Shown one piece after another: positions 1 to 8,700 of a stretch of 32,796 bases of DNA (position 1 is its first letter; every line of letters begins with the position of its first letter). The stretch is from Barthelona sp. PAP020 (Eukaryota > Metamonada: BaSk clade). The stretch covers positions 1 through 32,796 of the forward strand of contig JARQWU010000100.1 in the NCBI GenBank assembly GCA_040182905.1, given 5' to 3'. The notes below the pieces were generated by a model, which was given only the letters and a program-made list of their open reading frames with translations, was not told the DNA's origin and searched no databases. A program made the translations under genes and the position numbers.

Positions 1-141
1 ACAAAGAAAATAAACACAAAAGACTCATTCTAGCAAATTTCAGTCAAAATCCCAGGAGGAGAATTGAGGGACTGAAATGTAATTGGAACAATCAAGTAGG
101 AGAATTTCGGAGAAATTCTTCATTCCTATTTTTTTGTATTT

Positions 142-300
142 TTGCAAAAGCAAAATTTTAAAGTTTAAACTTTACCTTGGAAAATCTAGAGTTTCAACAG
201 ATCAATCGGGCCTCGAAAGCCTTTAACCAAATGAACACCATTCTTTTTTATTCACTCATACGCACACTGCTTCTTGGCTTGGAAATAATTTTATTTTTAT
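142..300. repeat. Degenerate direct repeat, copy A
   Basis: This stretch resembles 358-525 with a constant offset of 225 bp over its best part. Comparing 214-261 with 439-486 without gaps, about 35 of 48 positions agree, and most differences are transitions. The shared core is TTCACTCATAC at 251-261 and 476-486. Flanking parts align with small gaps. This suggests an old tandem duplication of non-coding DNA, or two copies of an unrecognised element. Confidence 0.5.
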
Positions 301-357
301 TAAAAAAATGATTGAATTAATTTATTTTCTCAAAATTTTAACATACTAAATAATTGC

Positions 358-525
358 TTGCAATTGAAACTGACTCATTTTTAAAGTGTTTAATTTCTAA
401 TTTTGAAAAATTAAGAGCTTCACAGGCAAGTTAGGATTCAAAAGCCCATAGTCAAATAAGTGCTATTTTTTCTAATTCACTCATACACACAGCTTCTTCA
501 TTAACCGAAAATAATTATTCGACCT
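358..525. repeat. Degenerate direct repeat, copy B
   Basis: Second copy of the repeat described at 142-300. It starts with a TTGCAA-containing segment like the one at 142 and runs past TTCACTCATAC into a GCTTCTT/AAATAATT-rich end that both copies share. A possible third, partial copy begins near 543, where a T-run, TTGC and a CAAAATCTT-like segment recur. No coding or RNA-gene function can be assigned. Confidence 0.5.
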
Positions 526-601
526 CTTGAATACATGGTCAGATTTTTTTTTGCTAAAAACAAAATCTTCTAGTTTTTGCTTAATATTTACAGAAATGAA
601 T

Positions 602-1348
602 TTAAATCGCTTCATAATGAGCACTAGATGAAGATTCTCTGTTGAACACACCCTTAATCTTATTAATGATAATAGAAATACCAGCCAATGTCCAACCCGG
701 TAGTTGTTTCCAAAATTCAAGGTTGGGTATCATTTCAATACCACGAGCACCATGCTTTTCAAATTTCAAAAACATTCCAACTCCCAAGTACAAAATAATT
801 CCAACAAATAAGCATATAAAGAATAACTTACCAAAACCAGAACCATCTTCGACACCAACATAAGGACAAACTTTTGCAGTTATCCATTCAAAATAGAAAT
901 CATTGGGACCACCAGAAACACAATAACTATCAGGACCCTTAACATAACTAACATTTCCTTGACCACCTTTATCATAATCACAAACAAATTTAATTGTTGT
1001 CGTATATGCAGGCTGATAATCATCAAAATAACATTTATCACCATGTGAATATTTCATAGATAAAGAATTTTCATCAATGGCTATGATAGTACCGCCAACT
1101 CCTGCATTATTTGCAGCAGTGGCTCCAGAAATTACAAATTTAATCGGTATTTTATCATCTTCAACACAAGGATCAATTTCAAATTGAAGAACATGGTCTA
1201 AATTAACTTGAAGTGAACTAATTCGTTAGAATTATTAAAAAACTATTCAAAACGCTTTTAAATCCATTAAATTGGGAGTTGATTCACACACACCATAAAC
1301 AAATCCTAAAATAACAGATATTAATAGGATATTAACAATTAACTTCAT
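602..1348 (-). CDS. MRH-domain type I membrane receptor (CD-MPR/Mrl1/Atg27-like), two exons
   Basis: Probable sorting receptor or trafficking protein of the Golgi-endosome system. Exon 1 (1348 down to about 1254) encodes a signal peptide (MKLIVNILLISVILGFVYG) and the first Cys. Exon 2 (1217-602) encodes the rest. The reading frame is the same on both sides, but four in-frame stops lie between, so an intron is needed. Best fit is 1253-1218 (36 nt, donor GTTTTG, acceptor ATTAG preceded by CTAAC), giving about 236 residues. A donor at 1289 is also in phase, but would remove the first Cys. With the first choice the lumenal domain has the six cysteines typical of MRH domains (about 21, 49, 94, 111, 131, 149) and the FEW...C ending. 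One membrane helix (about 162-182) is followed by the tail motif GARGIEMIPNLEFW, diagnostic of MPR-like proteins. The C terminus is YEAI, a YxxPhi adaptor signal. Family is well supported; the exact exon edge is not. Confidence 0.85.
1218..1253 (-). other. Predicted 36-nt intron in the MRH receptor gene
   Basis: On the minus strand this piece reads GT...AG, with a CTAAC branch-point-like motif just before the acceptor, and holds TGA and three TAA codons in the frame of the gene. Removing it joins phase-2 ends and yields an Ala codon at the junction, leaving all six MRH cysteines. A longer alternative (1289-1218, 72 nt) has the same acceptor and phase, with donor GTGTGA, but loses one cysteine. 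The acceptor is more certain than the donor. Confidence 0.55.
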
Positions 1349-1713
1349 TGGAACAAAAGATAGTAAGGAATTTATAATTCCAAATATTTTTTGAATCCCA
1401 TTTTCTGATACATTTATGTCATTTTTGTCGTTTCGTTTAATTTTTATAGTGTATATAAATTAATACAATTATTCATTATTCAATAATTTTATCAAAACAA
1501 TCAAAAAAGATTTTCAATTTTGTTTCTGTTTTGTAAGAATCAAAATGTTTTGAATAAATGCATCCAAAATAAATTATTATTTAAAACAAGCTTTTCAATC
1601 AGTTATTCTGAATATTAAAAAAAGGAAAAAAAAGTTCATTTTACATGAGAAAAAATAATAGTTGAGACATATGAATTAATAAATGAAACTTTAAATAATT
1701 GTTTTGAAAAAAT
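1349..1713. promoter_or_regulatory. Intergenic region upstream of the MRH receptor gene
   Basis: No coding potential was seen. It separates two genes that both run leftwards, so it should contain the promoter of the MRH gene and the 3' UTR of the LRRC45-like gene. A TATA-like CTATAAAAATTA can be read on the minus strand at about 1438-1450, some 90-100 bp before the MRH start codon. That is weak evidence in such A+T-rich DNA. Confidence 0.35.
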
Positions 1714-3432
1714 TTAAAGTATTTTTAGATGTTTCAATTCGATTTGTAATTGGTCAATCGTCAGTCTTAAATCGATAATAATTCTATCTTTATTGCTCAA
1801 TTCAATCAGCATATCACTCATATATTTACTTTTATCAATATTTAATTGGGATAATTGGTCTGCTTGGGATTTATTTTCTTTGATAAGTTGTTGAGTCTGT
1901 CTATTTATCTCATCTACTTGAAAATTCTTTTGTTTTATTAGACTGTTAAGTTCATTCACTTGTTTCCAAAGAAGATCCGATTCCTTTTTCTTATTTTCAT
2001 CTGTCATTTTCAAATGAGAAATGTCCTTTTCTAGAGATTCAATTTGTTGCCTATATTTTTCAACTTTATGGTTGGCTCTTTCCATATCTAATTGAATCTG
2101 ATATGTGTCTTTCAGATACTTTTCAGAATCCAGTAATTTTTGCTGAAATAACTCATCATTGTGTTCTTTCTTTAAATCATAAAGTAAAACTTTGTTTTTT
2201 ACATTGTTATCCTTCAAATCCTGGTTGATTTTCAGCAGATTTTCGATTTTTTGAGTTTTTTCATCCAATTTTACTTGTAGATCTAATAAATTCTTTTCCC
2301 ATTTTAAATTATTATTGTTCAATCTTTCTTTCATTTCAAAAAGCACACCTATTTTCTTGTCTTCAGCAATTTTCAAATCATTTTCCAAACTTTCTGTCTT
2401 TCTTATCCCTTGCTCCTGTATACATTTCATTAAATTTTCCAACTCATTACATTGGGTTTCTTTTGCTTCCAATAACAATTCTAACTCAAGGATTTTTCTC
2501 TCTCTAATATCATTCATAAGGCTTTTTTCTTCTAATTCTTCAATCCTTCGTTTCAAACATATGATTTCTAACCCACATTTTTGATTCTCTTCTTTATACT
2601 CTTGGTTATTCATCTCCAATCTATTTATCAATTCTTTTAAGGTCAAATTTTCATTAGATAACGACAAATTACTTTTAATCAATTCATTTTCTCTTGAAAC
2701 CCTCATTTCAAGGCGTATTTGGTTGTCATTTTCTTCTTCAATCTTCTTTCGATTCAAAGTCAATAAATCTTTTAATTGAAAGGAAATATCCTCATCATCA
2801 AGTCTATCTACTTCCATACTTACCAAATTTGAAAACCTATCAAAATTGTACAAAAAATTTTGAATTCCAAAACAATCGTAACAATTATTCGTAATATCAA
2901 GCACTTCAAGTGTATTTGATAAATAATTATCTCCTAGTATTGAAATAGATGCATTGGTTAAAAAATTGGAAGAGAGATTTAAGTATTGAAGATTGCACGA
3001 ATTTAATGAAACAACAAAAGTCTTAAATGCTTCATTATCATTACCAATATTACATTTTTCAAGATTTAAACTTTTTAATGTAGTTAAATTAATTAATATT
3101 CCACTTAAATTATTTAAAATACTTGAATAGATCGAATTATAAGATAAATCTAATCTCCTTAAAGAAAAAGAATTGTTTTTAATGTGTTTTAAAAAAAATT
3201 TTAATATATTATTATTTAATGATATATTTCTACATATTAAAGTGTCAATATCTATTATATTTGTTTCATTTGATGTTATGATATCAAAAAATATATCATA
3301 ATATTCATCATCAAAATATGTTAATGAAAAATCTATACTATTATCTTCTAATATCAGACCATCGAGTTTTAATGGATAAATTTTCTTTTCTACACATTTT
3401 TTTCTATAAAGGTTTTCAAATTCTTGAATCAT
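1714..3432 (-). CDS. LRRC45-like centriole/centrosome protein (LRR + coiled coil)
   Basis: 572 residues, complete, TAA stop, with an in-frame TGA two codons before the Met. The N terminus (MIQEFENLYRKKCVEKKIYP) follows the start of LRRC45 (M-x-E-F...Y...C-x-E...P). Ribonuclease-inhibitor-type leucine-rich repeats occupy about residues 60-210, with hits such as LRRLDLSYNSI (91), LKSLNLEKCNIG (119) and LQYLNLSSNFL (148). The segment SLNLEKCNIG-NDNEAFKTF matches the family's SLxLEWNxLG...AFxTF block closely. From about 220 to the end it is one long charged coiled coil. Animal LRRC45 is about 670 residues with the same layout. It sits at the proximal end of centrioles as a centrosome linker and helps early steps of ciliogenesis. 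The coiled coil here is shorter. A basal-body role in this organism is inferred from orthology. Confidence 0.8.
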   Translation of the reverse strand: MIQEFENLYRKKCVEKKIYPLKLDGLILEDNSIDFSLTYFDDEYYDIFFDIITSNETNIIDIDTLICRNISLNNNILKFFLKHIKNNSFSLRRLDLSYNSIYSSILNNLSGILINLTTLKSLNLEKCNIGNDNEAFKTFVVSLNSCNLQYLNLSSNFLTNASISILGDNYLSNTLEVLDITNNCYDCFGIQNFLYNFDRFSNLVSMEVDRLDDEDISFQLKDLLTLNRKKIEEENDNQIRLEMRVSRENELIKSNLSLSNENLTLKELINRLEMNNQEYKEENQKCGLEIICLKRRIEELEEKSLMNDIRERKILELELLLEAKETQCNELENLMKCIQEQGIRKTESLENDLKIAEDKKIGVLFEMKERLNNNNLKWEKNLLDLQVKLDEKTQKIENLLKINQDLKDNNVKNKVLLYDLKKEHNDELFQQKLLDSEKYLKDTYQIQLDMERANHKVEKYRQQIESLEKDISHLKMTDENKKKESDLLWKQVNELNSLIKQKNFQVDEINRQTQQLIKENKSQADQLSQLNIDKSKYMSDMLIELSNKDRIIIDLRLTIDQLQIELKHLKIL

Positions 3433-3642
3433 AAATCATTAAATTTGATACATAAAAAAAAATTAACTGAAATTTTTTATTATTGATATAATCTTCATGT
3501 ATTCTTATTAATCAATACAAGTACGTTTTATTATTATTGTTTCACAGAAATTATGTTTTAAAAGCAAATCTTTTGTCAATAAAGAAATACTTCATTTATC
3601 AATATTACACACAAATGTACAAACAAAAGAATCAGAAATAGT

Positions 3643-4986
3643 TTATACAATAACTGCTGCAAATGGAACAGGAGGGGTAGCATCAATGTCAGGTAACCAT
3701 TGATGAGTTTGATACACAATTCTTCTCTTAAATTGTTTTGAATGCACTCTAACTGCATTAGAAACATCTTTGACCAAAAATACACTTCCACTATTATTTA
3801 TTGTGACTCTATCCAAAATACAATTAATATTTTTGGCGACAATCAAGCGTATTGGAAGATGAGCAATTAATTCTATAATTGCTGATTTAGTCAAATTGGA
3901 AATGCTACTAACATCAATATGAGATAAATTTGGCAGATGTTTTTTGACTAAGGGAATGATAGAATTTGTTAGGTTTTGACAGTTGTTGACCGACAAATGG
4001 ATGAGATTTGAGCATTTTCTGCAAACAGCTTCAAAATCTTCATCATTAATGAAAGTATGAGATAAGTCGAGATATTTTAAAGATGTGGGTAAGCTAATGC
4101 AAGCAAAATAGGATATTTTACTGATACTTGACAAATCTAACGTTATTAGAGAGCATATAGACATGTCAATATCAAAAGAATCAACTTCTGATAGACACAA
4201 ATGTTTAAGATTCAATTTTGACAAATTATTCAAAGAATCACTGTCCAAATACGTTCCAGCAAGGGATAAAGTGTCCAAACTGGGAAAGTAATTCAAAATC
4301 AAAGGGGTAGTAGAAGCAAGATTCACACACTGTGATAGGTCTAATGTTTGCAAAGGAACACCATTTGTAGCCATTTGAGCTAATAACTTATGTGAGATCT
4401 TTGTTCGATGAACGAATAGAATTCTTAAGTCAAATAACATAGCAAGAGGTGCCAAAATCTCATCATCCAATTCAAAACCATTTCTTAAGATAATAGCTTT
4501 TGCTCCAACAGCATTGCTGAGAAGATAATGTAGCGATTTGGAGCTGAGGGTCGAAGCATTGATATCAATAACTTCAACGGTGTTCAGTGACTGCAAAAGA
4601 TGTTGCATTGAACTTAAAGAAGGTAAATCACCAAAATTAGAAATGATAGAATTGATTTCTAATCGTTGAAACAATAAATGTTTCATCAAATGTAAAGAAT
4701 GCCAACTTTGAACGAATGTTTGATCCAGAAAATTATCAGCTAACAGTTTCATTCTTCTGTTAGTGCATCTTAATTTCGCAACACATGAAGGATCAGTCAA
4801 TGAAAAAATATGAAACAATATATCGTTGGGTAATTCATCCAATCCATTAATCATTCCTAAATATGTCGATTGAATATCATTCAAGATTTTCGTAGGATTA
4901 ATATTAATTGATTGAGAATATTCATCAATTAATGTACATATTGAAGCAATAAATTCACAATAATTCATTACCTTTCCGTTTGACAT
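3643..4986 (-). CDS. F-box / leucine-rich repeat protein (FBXL type)
   Basis: 447 residues, complete, TAA stop. The F-box lies at about residues 48-93: LDELPNDILFHIFSLTDPSC, followed by VAKLRCTNRRMKLLADNF and a conserved Trp in FVQSWHSL. It is followed from about 130 to 390 by irregular leucine-rich repeats of the cysteine-containing FBXL/AMN1 kind, for example LQTLDLSQCVNLASTTP, LKYLDLSHTFINDEDF and LIHLSVNNCQNLTNS. F-boxes bind Skp1 of SCF ubiquitin ligases and the LRR arc selects the substrate, so this is probably an SCF substrate receptor. The substrate cannot be told. The C-terminal 60 residues are not LRR and were not recognised. Its 5' end lies 44 bp from a divergent small frame. Confidence 0.85.
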   Translation of the reverse strand: MSNGKVMNYCEFIASICTLIDEYSQSININPTKILNDIQSTYLGMINGLDELPNDILFHIFSLTDPSCVAKLRCTNRRMKLLADNFLDQTFVQSWHSLHLMKHLLFQRLEINSIISNFGDLPSLSSMQHLLQSLNTVEVIDINASTLSSKSLHYLLSNAVGAKAIILRNGFELDDEILAPLAMLFDLRILFVHRTKISHKLLAQMATNGVPLQTLDLSQCVNLASTTPLILNYFPSLDTLSLAGTYLDSDSLNNLSKLNLKHLCLSEVDSFDIDMSICSLITLDLSSISKISYFACISLPTSLKYLDLSHTFINDEDFEAVCRKCSNLIHLSVNNCQNLTNSIIPLVKKHLPNLSHIDVSSISNLTKSAIIELIAHLPIRLIVAKNINCILDRVTINNSGSVFLVKDVSNAVRVHSKQFKRRIVYQTHQWLPDIDATPPVPFAAVIV

Positions 4987-5030
4987 TTGGAAAAGGTTGA
5001 AAAAAAAACAAGTCTTTATTCTTTTTTTTT

Positions 5031-5264
5031 ATGGCGAAAAAAACAGTTGCACCTGTTATTGGTGCAATTTTCTCTTCAATTATGTGTATATTATCAATTA
5101 TATTTACTATTCGAAAAACGATGAATGAATCAACCCTCATTTTGTTGGAGGATAAAATTTTTTATTTTTTTAATTCAACAGGAAGTTTGGTAGGTGCAGT
5201 ATGGTTTGGTTCCACTGTTTTTCTTCTTACACATGTATATAAACAAGATTTTCGTATTTTGTAA
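5031..5264 (+). CDS. Possible small membrane protein, two helices
   Basis: 77 codons from ATG to TAA. The product has two hydrophobic segments: about residues 7-27 (VAPVIGAIFSSIMCILSIIF) and 49-69 (FNSTGSLVGAVWFGSTVFLL), separated by a charged loop. Gly, Trp, Pro and Thr use is more protein-like than in chance frames of this A+T-rich DNA. I do not recognise a family. It may instead be the first exon of a longer gene, since GT occurs near its end (GTATTT at about 5254), but no convincing second exon was found before 5758. It is transcribed divergently from the F-box gene. Confidence 0.4.
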   Translation: MAKKTVAPVIGAIFSSIMCILSIIFTIRKTMNESTLILLEDKIFYFFNSTGSLVGAVWFGSTVFLLTHVYKQDFRIL

Positions 5265-5758
5265 TTGAAACAGCTAAATAATATTTTGAATACTCTTCTT
5301 TTTTATTTACACTTATAAATTATCTTTGATTTGTTTTCATTTCAAAAGAAAGTTTCTTTTTTTTGCTATAGATTTTTTAACACATTACTAGCCTTGATGT
5401 TAAACAAAATTTTCTTTCTGGGAACAGAATAATAAAATTTAAGTTTAGAGATGAAGTCTCAGTTCATCTCATAAAATACAGAATTTACTTTAAGCCCACA
5501 AAAAAAGAACAACAAATGCTTAAAACAATATGAAATAAAATACAGAATACATGGAATGTAGAATGAAAAAAGAAAGAAAGAAACAAAAAAACAAAAACAA
5601 CAAAGAACTTTAAAACCAAAACCTCCAAAAGACTGACAAATATTTCAATTAAAAATGATATTTTTCTTATTGTTGACATTAGAAAACAAAAACTAAAAAT
5701 GGATAAAAACTAAATATAGCTGTTGATATAAAACTAATTTTGCAGTTTTTGTATTCAA
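5265..5758. promoter_or_regulatory. Intergenic region upstream of the LRR membrane protein gene
   Basis: 494 bp without a convincing gene. The part at about 5565-5610 is a purine-rich simple sequence on the plus strand (GAAAGAAAGAAAC, then A-runs interrupted by C). It should hold the promoter of the LRR membrane protein that starts at 5759. A minus-strand frame through 5485-5679 is low-complexity and follows from this purine-rich composition. Confidence 0.45.
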
Positions 5759-8700
5759 ATGCAACATCAACAACAAGAGTTTACGCATCCAAATGCGCCG
5801 ACTCAAATGATGAATACACAGCGACGACGTGTATCGCAAACAAATTCAAAAGACAATCAAATTGTATTACCCCCTTATAATCCAATATTGAAATCAATAT
5901 CTGATGCAGTGCTTCCTGAAACCGATACTATTGTAGATACATACTCTATTGGTTGGAAGACTGGTGCAAGATTTGATCTCAAAAAAGAGATGGAAAGTGT
6001 TGAGAATCCCAAATTTGAAGATTCAGGTGAAGGTATTTTTGCAGAAGATTTTGATGAAGCAGCGTATATTGAACAATTGAATAAGGTTCAACATGTTAAG
6101 TATCAACCACTAAGATTTATTGGTAATTTACCACCTTTGCGATGTGAAAGTTCAATTCCAGATGAAAATAAATTATGTGGATATCAAAAGATTCGTGATG
6201 CTTCAGTGAATCCAGCTGCTTTGGAAAAAATCAATTTTCTTGCATTCAATCCACAAAATGATGTGGCTGCAATGGATAACGTTATATATCAAACGATTTT
6301 AAAGTGTTCAAATGTTGAAATTTTAGTGTTACAACAGTGTGGTATCACTAATATCGAACACTTTAAATTTCCCGGATTACGATACGTGGACTTGTATTTA
6401 AATAATGTTAATAACTTTAAATCGTTTAGTTACTTTTTAAGTCAACATCAATTTATTGAATATTTGGAGATACGTGGAAATCCTGTTTTGAGGACTGAAA
6501 ATTTCTTTGAACGTTGTATTTCTATTTGTCCCAATATTGGTTTCCTCAATGGAATTGTTGTTACACCTGAGATGAGAATGAATGCCATATTTAGATATCG
6601 AAAATTGGATCCCAGTTCAAAAATGTACATTTACTGGGATAAAATAATCTGTTCCTTGCCTCTGGTGGCTAAAATGACTCAATGGAACCCTTCTACCATC
6701 CAATCATTGTCGTTAAAGAATTGTAAGTTGGAGAAGCTATATTTAGCCTGTTTCAATGCTTTAGTCAAGTTAGATGTTAGTTACAATGGGTTAGTCTCTC
6801 TAGCAGAACAAGGTTTAGAAGCTTGTCACAACTTAAGGCAATTGAATATTGCATACAATAGAATTAACGATGTTAGAACATTGGAGGTGTTATCTTTTTG
6901 TTCAAATTTGCTCGATGTTTTTGTTGGAGGAAATCCTTTCAATAATCCTGAATATAGACTAGCATTAGTGTACTATACAAGGAATTTAAAGGGTACCAAT
7001 CATTATAATGGATTGAGATCTATCGATAATCAACCTGTAACTGTTGCTGACAGGATTATTGTGTATCAGAAATATCTTGGGCTTCAACAAGAAGATTTGG
7101 TTGTAAAAGCATGGGATATTACTAAAATTTTGATATTAGGGCATAAACAAGTAAGAAGTCATGATTTTTGCATGGGTTTAAAGGTCCTTAATTGTCCCAA
7201 AATGGATTTATTCCACGTTGATTTAACAAAGTTTGAAAACTTAGAAATTGTTAATTTTTCTCAATCTTCAACCTTTCAAACTTGTATTGGTTTGAATACA
7301 TTAGAAAAGTTACGTGTTATTAATTTTGGAGGTTGTCCCAGATTGCATCTATTATCTAATGATCGGAGAACTCGACCATTTTTAGAAAGAATTTTGAATT
7401 CTATTTCCAACTTACCTTCTTTAACTTCAGTTTACTTGAATGAACAACAAGGACCTGAAGTTAGCATCAACTGGAATGATTGGAGAATTCCCATTGTCAC
7501 TAGATTACATGGATGTTTTAGATTAAGATATTTAGATGGACAACAAATCATCCCTGTTACTAGGGTTCATGGCTTAGCAAAGAGTACGTTAACTCCTGAA
7601 CAAATGAATCTTTACAAATTTAGAATTAGTATATTGACATATCTTGATGATCCAAACATCTCATTCAATCCTGAAATTGTGCTTAATCAAGTCCAGTATC
7701 GTAATGAAGATGTTAAAGAAGTTCATGCTTATAATTTGGGATTACAACCAGCTGATTATTTAGCTTTTAATAGTTTTTTCAATTTGAAAAAATTAAACCT
7801 TTCAGGTAATCAAATAAGAGATCCTTTCTTATTAAAATTGAATGAATGTAAGAAATTGAAAGAATTGGATTTAACCCGAAATTTGATCAGCATTCAAGCT
7901 GAAGAAATCGTAAATTTTATTATGAGTATACCCTCTTTATGGGTTTTAGATATGAGACCAATTGATGCTGGACAAAATCCTTCTTTTGGTAATCCACAGA
8001 TGTTGAATTATGTATTGGTTACATTAGCACAACGACAACATCTTGCTAAATCTGGTATTCCATTGCAATATTTGAATCGGTCAATTGGTTTGAATGAACG
8101 AGTTGAACTATGCCGTAATGTAATTAAACGAGACCAGTTGGATCGTTTTAGAGCCAACTTAGCTTTTCATTGGGCTAGCAAGGGTTTAAATGAACCTAAA
8201 ATACTTAATCTGGCTGGATATGGACTTACTGACCATCAGTTAGATTTTGAACCATTTTCTAAATCTTTAGAGGAGGTTTATCTTGCTGGAAATAATTTCA
8301 CAACACTTGCTGGAATGAATTTGGAACTATGTCAGAAATTACGTGTCATTGATATTCGCAGTAACAAGATCAAACAAATGTCAAATATTTACAGAATAAC
8401 AAATCAATTACCTTCATTAGAGGCTTTAGGCATTGGACACAATCCTTTCATCAAAAAAAACCCAGATCTTGCTAGAATGAGGTTTATTGAAGAAATTCCA
8501 CATTTGAGACAATTGGGGTGTCCTTTGAAGGAAATCGATGGTAAACTAATCAGCATTGATGAAATCTTAGAAGCTTGGCGTAATTCTGGAGCTGATGTTG
8601 CTGAGACTGAGCGTTTCAGATTCTTGATCATGTTGAATCAATCGATGCCACCAGGTAAAAAGTTGAAGGAGTTAACAGGCTTGAATTTGGGTCGAAGGGG

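Larger units (their letters stand above)
1..601. other. Gene-free A+T-rich stretch at the left edge
   Basis: No reading frame here looks like a protein; the short frames are A+T-rich chance frames. It lies downstream of the MRH receptor gene (transcribed leftwards), so its right-hand part should hold that gene's 3' UTR and poly(A) site. The notable content is the degenerate direct repeat listed separately at 142-300 and 358-525. No tRNA, rRNA or transposon hallmark was seen. Confidence 0.6.

Noticed and set aside
481-720. 79-codon minus-strand frame overlapping the MRH tail region and the repeat copy B
   Set aside because: It is out of frame with the MRH gene and runs through the degenerate repeat; there is no domain.
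5485-5679. 64-codon minus-strand hydrophobic frame in the gap before the LRR gene
   Set aside because: Its Phe/Leu/Val/Ser-rich product comes from purine-rich simple sequence on the plus strand, not from a protein-like pattern.
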